64,000 nt of DNA from positions 3,425,001 to 3,489,000 of the forward strand of contig NZ_CP080519.1 in NCBI RefSeq assembly GCF_019468465.1, in the 5' to 3' direction. This DNA comes from Amycolatopsis sp. DSM 110486. Its GTDB lineage: Bacteria > Actinomycetota > Actinomycetes > Mycobacteriales > Pseudonocardiaceae. Made by a program: the position numbers and the translations under genes. Under the pieces are notes generated by a model that saw only the letters and a program-made list of their open reading frames with translations, did no database searches and was not told where the DNA came from. This document shows, in pieces, positions 53,326-62,465 of the stretch (positions are counted from its first letter, which is position 1; every line of letters starts with the position of its first letter).

Positions 53326-55170
53326 GTGAGTTCCGCACAGGCGCGAGTACGCGCACCCGAACTGACCGGCGACGTCTGGCTCAACACCGGCGGCCGGCGA
53401 CTCTCCCTCGCGGAGTTGCGCGGGCGGATCGTGCTGCTCGACTTCTGGACCAGTGGCTGCGTCAACTGCCTGCACGTGCTCGATGAGCTGCGCCCGCTCG
53501 AGGAGGAGTACGTCGACGTCCTGGTCACCGTGGGGGTGCACTCGCCGAAGTTCCTGCACGAGGGCGAGCGCGCGTCGATCGAGGCGGCCGTGCGCCGCTA
53601 CGAGGTGCACCACCCCGTGGTGAACGACCCGAAGATGGAGCTGTGGTCGCAGTACGCCGTGCGCGCGTGGCCGACGCTGGTGGTCGTCGACCCCGAGGGC
53701 TATGTCGTGCACGTCGCCGCGGGGGAGGGGCACGGCGAAGCGCTGCGACGCGTCGTGGCGGATCTCGTGGCGAAGCACGCCGCGAAGGGCACGCTGCGAC
53801 GCGGCGGCAACCCGTACGTGCCGGTCGAAGAGCAGCAGACGGAGCTGCGCTTTCCGAGCAAGGCCGTCGCCACGGCGGAGGGCCGCATCCTCGTCGCCGA
53901 CACCGGGCACCACTCCGTGGTCGAGTTCGCGTCCGACGGCGAGACCGTGATCCGCCGCTTCGGCAGCGGCGAGCGCGGCGCGCAGGACGGGCCGTTCGAC
54001 CTCGCCACCTTCACCGAACCGTCCGGTATCGCGCTGCTGCCCAACGAGGTCGCCCAGCGCGCCGGCTACCACGCCGTCGTCGCCGACACCGCGGGTCATC
54101 GGCTGCGCGGCATCGACCTCAACACCGGCGACGTCACCACGGTCGCCGGCACCGGCAACCAGTGGCGCAACGGCACCGACACCGGCAAAGCCCTCGACAC
54201 CGACCTCACGAGCCCGTGGGACGTCGCGTGGTGGGCGCCCGCCGGCGGCGTCGTGGTCGCCATGGCCGGCAACCACACGCTCAGCGTTTTCGACCCGATC
54301 TCCGGCGGCATCCGCCGCTTCGCCGGGACGACCGTTGAAGGCCTCAAAGACGGCGAAGTGAGCGAAGCGTTCTTCGCGCAGACGTCCGGCCTCGCGCCCG
54401 ACGGCGACAAGCTGTGGCTCGTCGACGCGGAAACCTCGGCGCTGCGGTGGATCGAGCCCGAGGGCGAGACGTTCACCGTGCACACCGCCGTCGGCACCGA
54501 CCTGTTCTCCTTCGGCCACGCCGACGGCTCGGCCGAAGAAGCGCTGCTGCAGCACCCGCTGGGCCTGGCCGTGCTGCCCGGCGACCGCATCGCGATCGCC
54601 GACACCTACAACGGCGCCGTCCGCCGCTACGACCCGTTCACGCGCGAGGTCACCACGCTCGCCACCGGCCTCGCCGAGCCGCAGGGCCTGCTGCTGCACG
54701 ACGGTGAGCTGCTCGTCGTCGAGTCGGCCGGCAACCGTCTCGCGCCGGTCGGAGCCCAGGTCACGACCGTGGCCGGCGAGAAGAACGCGGTCCGCCGCCC
54801 GCCGACGGTGCTCGCGACCGGCGATGTCGAGTTCGCCGTGGTCTTCACGCCGCCGCCGGGGGAGAAGCTCGACGACCGCTACGGGCCGTCCACGCGGCTG
54901 GAGGTCAGCGCGTCGCCGCCCGAGCTGCTCGCCGACGGCGCCGGAATCGGCACCGACCTCACCCGCCGCATCCGGTTCGCCGACGGCGTAACGGAAGGCG
55001 TGCTGCAGGTCGTCGCCCAGGCGGCCAGCTGCGACGAGGGCGGCGAGCACCCCGCGTGCCGCATCACGCGGCAGGACTGGGGTGTGCCGGTGCGCTTCGA
55101 GAACGGTGGTGAGCGCACGCTCAGCCTGGTCATGGCGGGTGAGCCGAAGGCGGTGGCACCCGGTCAGTAG
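53326..55170 (+). CDS. Thioredoxin-like and NHL-repeat protein (NHLRC2-like)
   Basis: The 614-residue protein has an N-terminal thioredoxin/TlpA-like domain (residues 10-150) with LLDFWTSGCVNCLHVL; the CVNC pair matches the CxxC redox site. A beta-propeller of NHL repeats fills about 165-480 (ILVADTGHHSVVEF, AVVADTAGHRLRGIDL, IAIADTYNGAVRRYDP, LVVESAGNRL). A C-terminal domain of about 100 residues with VVFTPPPGEKLDDRYGPS follows. The order thioredoxin-NHL-extra domain is that of NHLRC2. No signal peptide is present, so it acts in the cytoplasm. The exact role is unknown. It precedes a GroES-like gene by 9 bases. Confidence 0.85.
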   Translation: MSSAQARVRAPELTGDVWLNTGGRRLSLAELRGRIVLLDFWTSGCVNCLHVLDELRPLEEEYVDVLVTVGVHSPKFLHEGERASIEAAVRRYEVHHPVVNDPKMELWSQYAVRAWPTLVVVDPEGYVVHVAAGEGHGEALRRVVADLVAKHAAKGTLRRGGNPYVPVEEQQTELRFPSKAVATAEGRILVADTGHHSVVEFASDGETVIRRFGSGERGAQDGPFDLATFTEPSGIALLPNEVAQRAGYHAVVADTAGHRLRGIDLNTGDVTTVAGTGNQWRNGTDTGKALDTDLTSPWDVAWWAPAGGVVVAMAGNHTLSVFDPISGGIRRFAGTTVEGLKDGEVSEAFFAQTSGLAPDGDKLWLVDAETSALRWIEPEGETFTVHTAVGTDLFSFGHADGSAEEALLQHPLGLAVLPGDRIAIADTYNGAVRRYDPFTREVTTLATGLAEPQGLLLHDGELLVVESAGNRLAPVGAQVTTVAGEKNAVRRPPTVLATGDVEFAVVFTPPPGEKLDDRYGPSTRLEVSASPPELLADGAGIGTDLTRRIRFADGVTEGVLQVVAQAASCDEGGEHPACRITRQDWGVPVRFENGGERTLSLVMAGEPKAVAPGQ

Positions 55171-55179
55171 CATGGGGGC

Positions 55180-55503
55180 GTGCCTGACAAGCCCAAGCTC
55201 CAGATCCAGATGCTGCAGGACCGCGTGCTCGTGCGCCTGTCGCCGGAGGAGGGCGAACGCCGCAGCAGCGGCGGAATCGTGATCCCCGCGACCGCGCAGG
55301 TGGCCCGCAGGCTCGCCTGGGGTGATGTACTGGGCGTCGGCAACAGCGTGCGCAACGTCAAGCAGGGCGATCGCGTGCTCTTCAACCCGGAGGACCAGCT
55401 CGAGGTCGAGATCCAGGGTGAGGGCCATTTCGTGCTGCGCGAGCGGGATGTCCACGCCGTCGCCACCGAGCGGACCGAACACGGCACGGGGCTCTACCTG
55501 TAG
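55180..55503 (+). CDS. GroES-like co-chaperonin family protein
   Basis: The 107-residue protein follows the GroES fold: IQMLQDRVLVRLSPEEGERRSSGGIVIPATAQ contains the start strands and the mobile loop region, then GDVLGVGNSV, VKQGDRVLFNPED and FVLRERDVHAVA. The G-G-I-V-I-P motif of the mobile loop is retained. No groEL is in the window, and the protein is longer at its C-terminus than true GroES, so it is likely a paralogue with an unknown partner. The GTG start is 9 bases after the thioredoxin-NHL stop, so the two are probably in one operon. Confidence 0.85.
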   Translation: MPDKPKLQIQMLQDRVLVRLSPEEGERRSSGGIVIPATAQVARRLAWGDVLGVGNSVRNVKQGDRVLFNPEDQLEVEIQGEGHFVLRERDVHAVATERTEHGTGLYL

Positions 55504-55526
55504 CTCCCGGCCACGGGAGGGCAGGC

Positions 55527-57359
55527 GTGCGCGAAGACGACACACCGCAGGACCTCTTCATCGACGACCTGCTGCCCCAACGCGACGAAGACGACCTCGC
55601 CACGGAGATCTTCGCCGTCGTCGACGGACCCCGGCCACGGGAAACCCCGCACAAGAAGCTGCGCAAGGGTGTCGCCCGCACCTTCATGATCGTCGGCTGC
55701 CTGCTCGGGCTCTTCGTGCTGCTGTACGCGATCGATCTGGTCACCAGCGCCGGCGACGTGCCGCGCGGCGTGCTCGTGGCGGGCGTCGACGTCGGGGGCC
55801 TCTCCCACACTGACGCCGAGGCCAAGCTGCGCGCGGACCTGCAGCCGAGGCTGACGGCGCCGGTCACCGTGCACGCGGGCGACGTCACGACGTCGATGGT
55901 GCCCGCGGAATCCGGCCTCGGCCTCGACTGGCCGGGCACGCTCGCCCAGGCCGGGCACCAGCCGTTGAGCCCCATCACGCGGTTCCTGTCGTTCTTCACC
56001 ACGCGCGACGTCGGCGTGGTCACGAGGTCGGACCAGGAGCAGGTGGCGCAGGCGCTGACCGGGCTCGCGGCCGACAAGCTCAACCATCCGCTGGTCGAAG
56101 GCAGTATCGGGTTCCAGCCGGGAGCTGACGGCACTGTCACGCCGTACCCCGTGGAGCCGCGCCAGGGCCAGGAGCTCACCGACGTGCGCGCGGCCGCGCA
56201 GACCGCGGCCGACCAGTGGCTCGTACCGGGTGGCGTCACGTTGGGGATGGCCGTGACGCCGGCGAAGGCGACGTCGAACGGCGTCCACGCGCTGCTCGAC
56301 CAGGTCGTCGCCCCGGCCGTCGCGGCGCCGGTGATGCTGCACGGACAGGGCAAGGACGTCGCGCTGAAACCGGCGGCCATCGCGTCGTCGTTCCAGTTCG
56401 CGCCGCGCGACGGCGGCTCGCTCGAGCTGCGCATCGACCAGCGCAAGCTGCAGCAGGCCGTGGAGAAGGACCTCACGACGACCGAGACCGACGGGCGCAA
56501 CGCGGAAATCGTGTTCACCTCGGGCGCGCCGACCGTCAACCCGTCCCAAGACGCCCGGAAGATCAACTGGGCCAACACTTTCAAGTCGCTCACGGCCGTG
56601 CTCGCCAAGCCGACGGGGCGCGACCTGCCGGTGGCCTACGACGCCACGAAGCCGAGCCTCTCCACCGACGCGGCCGACGCGCTGGGCATCAAGGAGGTGA
56701 TCGGCGAGTTCACGACGAGCGGGTTCTCCGGCCCCGCGGCCACGAACATCCAGACGCTCGCCGAACGCGTCTCCGGCGCCATCGTGAAACCCGGCGACAC
56801 GTTCAGCCTCGGCGCCCGCTCGGGCGCGCGGACCGCGGCCGACGGGTACGTCAGCGCGCCCGCGAACGAAGACGGCACCGGTCCTTCCGTGGTGGGCGGC
56901 GGGGTTTCGCAGCTCGCGTCCACTTTGTACAACGCGGCGTATCTGGCCGGCCTCGGCGACGGCGGCCACCTCGCCCACGACCATTACTTCGACCGCTACC
57001 CCGCCGGCCGCGACGCGAAAGCCATCGACGACGCGGGGAACCCGGTTGAGCTGAAGATCACCGACAACGACGACACGGGCTTCGCGATCCAGGCCAGCGT
57101 CAGCGGGGATTCCGTGACCGTGCGGATCTGGGGCACGAAGCACTACCTCGTCGAGGGCCGCACCGGCGGGATGTCGGACGAGGTGTCACCGACCGTCCAG
57201 TTCGGACCCGGGCCCGACGGCGCGTGCCGGCCGTCCATCGGCGCGCCGGGCTTCAGCGTGTCCGACACGCGCGTGTTCCACGACCTGGCGACGGGCAACG
57301 AGGTCCGCGAGGAAACGCGCAACACCACGTACTCACCGCAGCCGATCGTCATCTGCTGA
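55527..57359 (+). CDS. VanW family protein
   Basis: The 610-residue protein has a cytoplasmic N-terminus of about 50 residues, one transmembrane helix (FMIVGCLLGLFVLLYAIDLV), repeated peptidoglycan-binding-like domains (GVLVAGVDVGGLSHTDAEAKL to about 330), and a C-terminal VanW domain (about 405-560: FTTSGFSGPAATNIQTLAERVSGAIVKPGDTFSLGARSG, GGGVSQLASTLYNAA, DHYFDRYPAGRDA). VanW domains are linked to glycopeptide resistance clusters, but their biochemistry is not established. It is exposed outside the cell and probably acts on the wall. The GTG start follows the GroES-like gene by 23 bases. Confidence 0.9.
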   Translation: MREDDTPQDLFIDDLLPQRDEDDLATEIFAVVDGPRPRETPHKKLRKGVARTFMIVGCLLGLFVLLYAIDLVTSAGDVPRGVLVAGVDVGGLSHTDAEAKLRADLQPRLTAPVTVHAGDVTTSMVPAESGLGLDWPGTLAQAGHQPLSPITRFLSFFTTRDVGVVTRSDQEQVAQALTGLAADKLNHPLVEGSIGFQPGADGTVTPYPVEPRQGQELTDVRAAAQTAADQWLVPGGVTLGMAVTPAKATSNGVHALLDQVVAPAVAAPVMLHGQGKDVALKPAAIASSFQFAPRDGGSLELRIDQRKLQQAVEKDLTTTETDGRNAEIVFTSGAPTVNPSQDARKINWANTFKSLTAVLAKPTGRDLPVAYDATKPSLSTDAADALGIKEVIGEFTTSGFSGPAATNIQTLAERVSGAIVKPGDTFSLGARSGARTAADGYVSAPANEDGTGPSVVGGGVSQLASTLYNAAYLAGLGDGGHLAHDHYFDRYPAGRDAKAIDDAGNPVELKITDNDDTGFAIQASVSGDSVTVRIWGTKHYLVEGRTGGMSDEVSPTVQFGPGPDGACRPSIGAPGFSVSDTRVFHDLATGNEVREETRNTTYSPQPIVIC

Positions 57360-57380
57360 CAGCGTCCACACCGGACGGAA

Positions 57381-57409
57381 CGGCCCGGCCCGCAGAAGGG
57401 GCCGGGCCG
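57381..57409. terminator. Bidirectional hairpin terminator
   Basis: A perfect 11-bp stem (CGGCCCGGCCC with its complement) encloses a 7-base loop between the convergent VanW and GlsB-type genes. Confidence 0.8.
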
Positions 57410-57414
57410 CGAAG

Positions 57415-57690
57415 TCACCTGTTGATACTTCGCCTGCTCCACAGGCTCGCGACCAAGGCCACGCCGAGTGCGGCGACACCGACCTGGGTGATGATTTCGA
57501 GCCAGTCGATACCGCTCGTGTCGGCGTATCCGATGCCGCGCGCGATGGCGCTGCCGACGAAGGCGGCTGCGATGCCCACGAGGAGCATCAGCCAGATCGG
57601 GATGTTCTGTTTGCCGGGCACGACCAAGCGGCCGAGCAGGCCGAGGATCAAGCCGATCACGATGGCGCTGATGATGCCTGAGACGGTCAT
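57415..57690 (-). CDS. GlsB/YeaQ/YmgE family stress-response membrane protein
   Basis: The 91-residue protein has three hydrophobic helices separated by the family motifs GLILGLLGRLVVPGKQ and ARGIGYADTSG. GlsB-type proteins are small membrane proteins induced by stress or in stationary phase; in Gram-positive bacteria they anchor Asp23-type alkaline shock proteins. No Asp23 gene is nearby. The ATG is preceded by GAGGAGT. The gene stands alone between two terminator-like regions. Confidence 0.9.
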   Translation of the reverse strand: MTVSGIISAIVIGLILGLLGRLVVPGKQNIPIWLMLLVGIAAAFVGSAIARGIGYADTSGIDWLEIITQVGVAALGVALVASLWSRRSINR

Positions 57691-57919
57691 CGAAACTCCT
57701 CTGCCAGATGGGTTCCGGGCCGAGCCGCGGACTCGGCGTCCGGATGCCCTGGGAACGGACGGCCGAAACTTGAGACCACGGCGAAATCACCCACCTGGCA
57801 CCAGCGTGCCGTGACCCGCGGCGGGAGCTCTCACCCGCAGCGGGCGAAGTCACCCGAAGAAACACGGATGCCCCCGGCCCGAGATGGGCCGAGGGCATCC
57901 GCAGGGGAACGGGAAGGGC

Positions 57920-59764
57920 TTAGAAAGCCGCCTCGTCCAGCTCCATCAGCGCGTTGTCGGCGCCTTCGACGATCGTGCGGCGTGAGGACAGCTCCGGCAG
58001 CACGGACTTCGCGAAGAACGACGCCACGGCCACCTTGCCCTCGTAGAAGGCCACGTCCTTGGCCGCCGCGCCCGCGTCGAGCTTGGCGATCGCGACCTCG
58101 GCCTGCTTGAGCAGCTGCCAGCCCACCAGCAGGTCGCCCATCGACATCAGCAGCCGCACGGTGTGCTGGCCGACCTTGTTGATGCTCTGCGGGTCTTCCT
58201 GCGAAGCGGTGAGGAAGCCGATCATCGCGCCGAGCATGCCCTGCGAGTCTTCGAGAGCCTGCTTCAGCAGCGTGCGCTCGTTCTTGAGCCGGCCGTTGCC
58301 CGCCTCGGACTCGATGAACTTCGTGATCTCACCGGCCAGGAACGCGAGCGCCTGACCCTTGTCGCGCACGATCTTCCGGAAGAAGAAGTCGAGCGACTGG
58401 ATGGCCGTGGTGCCCTCGTAGAGCGAGTCGATCTTCGCGTCGCGGATGTACTGCTCGATGGGGTAGTCCTGCAGGAAGCCGGACCCGCCGAGCGTCTGCA
58501 GCGACTGCACGAGCTGCTCGGTGGCGCGCTCGGATCCGACGCCCTTGACGACCGGCAGCAGCAGGTCGTTGATGCCGTGCGCCAGCTTCAGTGCGGCCTC
58601 ATCACCGTCCTGCGTCCACAGCTGGTCCTGGAACGACGCCGTGTACAGGTAGACGGCGCGCAGGCCCTCCGCGTACGCCTTCTGCAGCATCAGCGAACGG
58701 CGCACGTCCGGGTGGTGCGTGATGGTGACGCGCGGCGCGGCCTTGTTGAGCATGTTCGGCAGGTCGGCGCCCTGCACGCGCTCCTTGGCGTAGCCGAGCG
58801 CGTTGAGGTAACCGGTCGACAGCGTGGCGATGGCCTTGGTGCCCACCATCATCCGGGCGTACTCGATGACCTGGAACATCTGCGCGATGCCGTTGTGCAC
58901 CTCGCCGAGCAGCCAGCCCTTGGCCGGGGTGCCGTGCTGGCCGAAGGTCAGCTCGCACGTGGTGGACGCCTTGATGCCCATCTTGTGCTCGACGTTCGTC
59001 ACGAAGGCGCCGTTGCGCTCGCCCAGCTCACCGGTCTCGGAGTCGAAATGGAACTTCGGCACGAGGAACAGCGACAGGCCCTTGGTGCCCGGCTTGGTCT
59101 CGATGCCGGGACCCTCGGGGCGCGCCAGCACGAGGTGCATGATGTTTTCGCTCATGTCGTGCTCGGCGGAGGTGATGAACCGCTTCACGCCGTCGATGTG
59201 CCAGGAGCCGTCCTCCTGCTTGACGGCCTTGGTGCGGCCGGCGCCGACGTCGGAGCCCGCGTCGGGCTCGGTCAGCACCATCGTGGCGCCCCACTGGCGG
59301 TCGATCATGAGCTGCGCCCAGCGCTTCTGCTCTTCGGTGCCGTTGTTGTTCACGATCATGGCGAAGTTCGGGCCCGCCATGTACATGAACAGCGGTGCGT
59401 TGGCGCCGAGGATCAGCTCGGACGCGGCCCACTGCACCGTGGGGGGCAGGCCGAAGCCGCCGAGGTCGTTGGTGAGGCCGAGGCGCCACCACTCGCCGTC
59501 CAGGAGCTGCTTGTAGCTCTTCTTGAACGGCTCGGGGATCTTCACGCTGAAGGTCTTGGGGTCGTACACCGGCGGGTTGCGGTCCGCGTCGGCGTAGGAC
59601 TCGGCGAGCGGGCCGGTGGCGAGCTTGTTCAGCTCCGAGAGCACGCCGCGCGCGGTCTCCTCGTCCGACTCGGCCAGCACGCCCTTGCCAAGGCGGTCCT
59701 GCACGCCGAGTACCTCGAAGAGGTTGAACTCCAGGTCTCGGACGTTGCTCTTGTAGTGGCCCAT
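57920..59764 (-). CDS. fadE5: Acyl-CoA dehydrogenase, FadE5 type
   Basis: The 614-residue protein matches the long mycobacterial FadE5 subfamily: [20 protein letters not shown] at the N-terminus is close to that of M. tuberculosis FadE5, and [18 protein letters not shown] follows. It has the flavin-contact region [33 protein letters not shown], and the catalytic Glu in [12 protein letters not shown]-terminal DUF1974-like extension of about 170 residues makes it longer than ordinary acyl-CoA dehydrogenases. FadE5 oxidises a broad range of saturated acyl-CoAs. The ATG at 59764 is used. Twin TTAC-N6-GTAA dyads lie in its promoter. It is monocistronic. Confidence 0.92.
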   Translation of the reverse strand: MGHYKSNVRDLEFNLFEVLGVQDRLGKGVLAESDEETARGVLSELNKLATGPLAESYADADRNPPVYDPKTFSVKIPEPFKKSYKQLLDGEWWRLGLTNDLGGFGLPPTVQWAASELILGANAPLFMYMAGPNFAMIVNNNGTEEQKRWAQLMIDRQWGATMVLTEPDAGSDVGAGRTKAVKQEDGSWHIDGVKRFITSAEHDMSENIMHLVLARPEGPGIETKPGTKGLSLFLVPKFHFDSETGELGERNGAFVTNVEHKMGIKASTTCELTFGQHGTPAKGWLLGEVHNGIAQMFQVIEYARMMVGTKAIATLSTGYLNALGYAKERVQGADLPNMLNKAAPRVTITHHPDVRRSLMLQKAYAEGLRAVYLYTASFQDQLWTQDGDEAALKLAHGINDLLLPVVKGVGSERATEQLVQSLQTLGGSGFLQDYPIEQYIRDAKIDSLYEGTTAIQSLDFFFRKIVRDKGQALAFLAGEITKFIESEAGNGRLKNERTLLKQALEDSQGMLGAMIGFLTASQEDPQSINKVGQHTVRLLMSMGDLLVGWQLLKQAEVAIAKLDAGAAAKDVAFYEGKVAVASFFAKSVLPELSSRRTIVEGADNALMELDEAAF

Positions 59765-59812
59765 GTCGTCACTCCGTGTCGTGTTCGGCTTTCCGGCCGG
59801 GCACATGTTCCC

Positions 59813-59850
59813 TTACTCGCCGGTAACTTCAGGATATTACCTACGAGTAA
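59813..59850. promoter_or_regulatory. Twin operator dyads of fadE5
   Basis: TTACTCGCCGGTAA (59813-59826) and TTACCTACGAGTAA (59837-59850) share the frame TTAC-N6-GTAA and are centred 24 bp apart, upstream of the fadE5 start. TetR-type repressors of fatty-acid genes in actinobacteria bind such dyads. The regulator is not in the window. Confidence 0.7.
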
Positions 59851-59923
59851 CTGGAGCAAGCGGTTCCCCTCTTCCAGGGGTGTGGATTCAGCCGAAAAAC
59901 CGACATCGACCAGGAAGCCGACC

Positions 59924-60712
59924 TCAGGGCGTGCCGCGCGCCACGGCGCGGTCGGCGGGCACGGGCGTGTGGGCGTCGTCAGTGTGAGGCACGAGGATGC
60001 CGCTGCGGAACGCGATGGTCACGGCGTGTGTGCGATCGCGCGCGGTCAGCTTGCGCAGGATGCTCTTCACGTGCGTCCGGACCGTTTCGACGGAGAGGAA
60101 CAGCAGCTTCGCGATCGCCGAGTTCTCCAGGCCCTCGGCCACGAGCTGCAGCACCTGGTACTCGCGGCGCGACAGCGGCATCGCGCCCTTCGGCTGAGTG
60201 AGGTGCTCCTCGGCCGGCGCCGCCCTGGGGGACGGCTGCCGCTTGGGCCGCGCGGTGAGCGCCGCCAGCGCCGGGTCGATGTAGCGCCGGTCGGTGTGCG
60301 CGCGCCGGACGGCTTCCGCCAGCCGCCGCGGATCCACCGCCCGCGGCACGATCGCGTGCACGCCCGCCGCGATGGCCGTGGCGAGGTACTGCTGCGTGCG
60401 GTTGACGTCGCGCACCAGCGTCACCAGCACCACGGCGGGGTCGCCGGAGTTGAGCAGCTTCGTGAGGTGGCAGTGGGGATCCAGCGCCGAGTCGAGGATC
60501 ACGACGTCGGGACGCACCTGCTCGCACAGCTGCATCGCGGCGTGGTGGCTGGCCGCCTGGCCCGCCCAGTGCAGCCCCGGCGTCCGGTGGACCATCGACG
60601 CGAGTCCCTCGCGGAAGATCGGGATGGGATCGACGACAGCCACCCCCAGGCTGCGGTTCGCGGTCGGTTGTCCGGGCACAGCCGGCGTTCGGTGGGGCTC
60701 GATGCCGCGCAT
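59924..60712 (-). CDS. LuxR-family response regulator-like protein
   Basis: The 262-residue protein has a receiver-like N-terminal domain (VAVVDPIPIFREGLASMV, PDVVILDSALDPHCHL with the phospho-acceptor position Asp in ILD, ALVTLVRD-like end) and a LuxR helix-turn-helix (LSRREYQVLQLVAEGLENSAIAKLLFLSVETVRTHVKSILRKL). The usual acidic pair at the start reads VVDP, with one acidic residue only, so phosphorylation is doubtful. No histidine kinase is adjacent. The ATG at 60712 is used. About 290 bases upstream contain no gene. Confidence 0.87.
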   Translation of the reverse strand: MRGIEPHRTPAVPGQPTANRSLGVAVVDPIPIFREGLASMVHRTPGLHWAGQAASHHAAMQLCEQVRPDVVILDSALDPHCHLTKLLNSGDPAVVLVTLVRDVNRTQQYLATAIAAGVHAIVPRAVDPRRLAEAVRRAHTDRRYIDPALAALTARPKRQPSPRAAPAEEHLTQPKGAMPLSRREYQVLQLVAEGLENSAIAKLLFLSVETVRTHVKSILRKLTARDRTHAVTIAFRSGILVPHTDDAHTPVPADRAVARGTP

Positions 60713-61006
60713 CTCGGGCCTCCGTCTTCCAGGTCGTTCCCGGGTCGCCGGACGCCCGCGCACGCCCCCCGGCGTGCCGTCCTGGCACCACCCGATCCCC
60801 CCTGCTGGGATCGGACAGGAATGACACCTTGTCCTTGATTCGACTCCTTCCGAAGGCGGTTGTGACGCGGTTTCCCCCTCATGGCCGTATCGGCCGGTTG
60901 CAGCAAACTCTCCGTAGAAAAAGGTTCGTGATCTGCGGCTTTTTGGCTCTGTACTGCAGCGGTGGCTCGCCCGTTTACTACTGAGGGTGTAGCCGAAAGA
61001 TGGTCG

Positions 61007-61555
61007 CTACGTGACTACCCGTGCACGCAGCGCGGCGAACTCGCTCGCGAGGCCGGCGGGCGTCCAGTGGGCGTTGAGGCCGCTCGGGTTGGGCAGGACC
61101 CAGACGCCGGTCTCGCCGATCACGCGCTCTTGGGGGCCGACTTTGGCTTTCTTCTCGCCGAACGCGGTGCGGTAGGCGGTGATCCCCAGCACGGCCAGCC
61201 AGCGGGGTTTGTTCTCGAGGACTTTGTCGACCAGCGTCTTGCCACCTTCGCGCAGCTCGTCGCCGGTCAGCTCGTCCGCCCTGGCGGTGGTCCGTGCGAC
61301 GACGTTGGTGATCCCGAGGTCGAGGTCGAGGAGCTCGTGCTGCTCACTCGGGTCCAGCAGCCGCGGCGTGAAGCCCCCGGCGTGCAGAGCGGGCCAGAAG
61401 CGGTTGCCGGGCCTCGCGAAGTGCAGCCCCAGCGCGCCCGAGTAGAGCCCGGGGTTGATCCCGCAGAACAGCACGTCCAACCCGGGCGCGATGACGTCGG
61501 GGATGACCGCGTCTTGCGCGGCGGCGAGCTGGTCTTTGGTGGGTCGGATGGGCAT
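61007..61555 (-). CDS. mug: G/U mismatch-specific DNA glycosylase (Mug/UDG family 2)
   Basis: The 182-residue enzyme removes uracil (and possibly other damaged bases) opposite guanine. VLFCGINPGLYSG is motif 1 with the water-activating Asn, HFARPGNRFWPALH follows, and VLPNPSGLNAHW is motif 2 that wedges the DNA. These match Mug/TDG-type glycosylases. The ATG at 61555 is used, as the upstream ATG overlaps the divergent methyltransferase gene. Start codons of the two genes are 28 bases apart, so their promoters must overlap. Confidence 0.92.
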   Translation of the reverse strand: MPIRPTKDQLAAAQDAVIPDVIAPGLDVLFCGINPGLYSGALGLHFARPGNRFWPALHAGGFTPRLLDPSEQHELLDLDLGITNVVARTTARADELTGDELREGGKTLVDKVLENKPRWLAVLGITAYRTAFGEKKAKVGPQERVIGETGVWVLPNPSGLNAHWTPAGLASEFAALRARVVT

Positions 61556-61583
61556 GGGTCCAGTTTCGGGCACGCTGTTCGGC

Positions 61584-62243
61584 ATGACGCCCGACGGTTG
61601 CTCTGTCGACCTCTACCTGCGGCTGACCGCGGCCGGCGAACCGGAGATCGTCCACGGCGCCGCGCCAGACGCCGCGTCGATCCTGGAGCTGGGCAGCGGC
61701 TGCGGACGCGTGACGCACCCGTTGCTGGAACTCGGCCACGCCGTGGTCGCGGTCGACGAGTCTCCGGAGATGCTCTCCCACATCCGCGGGGCGGAAACGG
61801 TCTGCACGCGGATCGGCGACCTGCGGCTGGAGCGCGAGTTCGACGTGGTCCTGCTGGGCAGCCACCTGGTCAACACGGCCGATTCCGCGGAGTGCCACGC
61901 GCTGCTCGCGGCGGCCCGGCGGCACCTCGCGCCCGGGGGCCGGCTGCTCGTCGAGTGGCACCCGCCGGAGTGGTTCGACCACGTGGCCGACGGGCCGGGC
62001 GGGCTCCTCGGGGAGGTCGCCGTTTCGCTGCACGACGTCGTCCGCGAGGGCGATCTGCTGTCCGCGGCGGTGCGCTACCGAGCCGCCGAACGGGTGTGGC
62101 ACCAAGAATTCACCTGCCGGCGGCTGGCTTTTCCCGAGCTGTCCGAGGCGCTGACCTCGGCCGATCTGACCTTCGGCGAGTGGCTGACCGCTGACCGGGA
62201 TTGGTTCTCGGCACGCGGGGTAGCGGATCAGGTACCGATCTAG
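61584..62243 (+). CDS. Class I SAM-dependent methyltransferase
   Basis: The 219-residue protein has motif I ILELGSGCGRVTHPLLELGH, an acidic VVAVDESPEML (SAM ribose binding), FDVVLLGSHLVN and RRHLAPGGRLLVEWHPPEWF. This is the usual seven-strand fold. The substrate is unknown. It is divergent from mug, with which it shares a promoter region of about 28 bases, and a link to nucleic-acid modification is only a guess. The following tiny gene starts 45 bases downstream on the same strand. Confidence 0.87.
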   Translation: MTPDGCSVDLYLRLTAAGEPEIVHGAAPDAASILELGSGCGRVTHPLLELGHAVVAVDESPEMLSHIRGAETVCTRIGDLRLEREFDVVLLGSHLVNTADSAECHALLAAARRHLAPGGRLLVEWHPPEWFDHVADGPGGLLGEVAVSLHDVVREGDLLSAAVRYRAAERVWHQEFTCRRLAFPELSEALTSADLTFGEWLTADRDWFSARGVADQVPI

Positions 62244-62288
62244 GTAGCCTGTGTGATCTCTCGCACAACGTCGTAGGGAGGAGCCCGC

Positions 62289-62465
62289 GTGCAGCTTTGG
62301 GTTGTCCTCGCACTGGTGGCCCTCATTCTGGCAGCCGCCTCGCTGATCGTGGTTCTGGAAGACCGGCGCGCCGCCAAGCGGGCGGCGCTGCGGCGCAAGG
62401 CGCGGCTAGCGCGTCTGGGCGAAGTCGATCCGCTCGCGCCCGGCCGCCTGAGCGTGGATCGCTGA
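62289..62465 (+). CDS. Small single-pass membrane protein (58 residues)
   Basis: GTG at 62289 with a perfect GGAGG RBS opens a frame of 58 residues: a hydrophobic helix (VVLALVALILAAASLIVVL) and a very basic cytoplasmic tail (EDRRAAKRAALRRKARLARLG). Third codon positions are nearly all G or C, supporting coding. Its 3' end overlaps the convergent VanZ gene by 60 bases. It is close behind the methyltransferase and may be cotranscribed. Function unknown. Confidence 0.7.
   Translation: MQLWVVLALVALILAAASLIVVLEDRRAAKRAALRRKARLARLGEVDPLAPGRLSVDR

Noticed and set aside
50221..55545. Very long minus-strand open frame of 1774 codons
   Set aside because: It is antisense to the beta-helix, thioredoxin-NHL and GroES-like genes, is rich in His/Arg/Val as expected for a shadow frame, and has no domain match.
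57143..57898. 251-codon minus-strand frame over the end of the VanW gene and GlsB
   Set aside because: It crosses a perfect terminator hairpin and overlaps the better GlsB frame; composition is that of a shadow.
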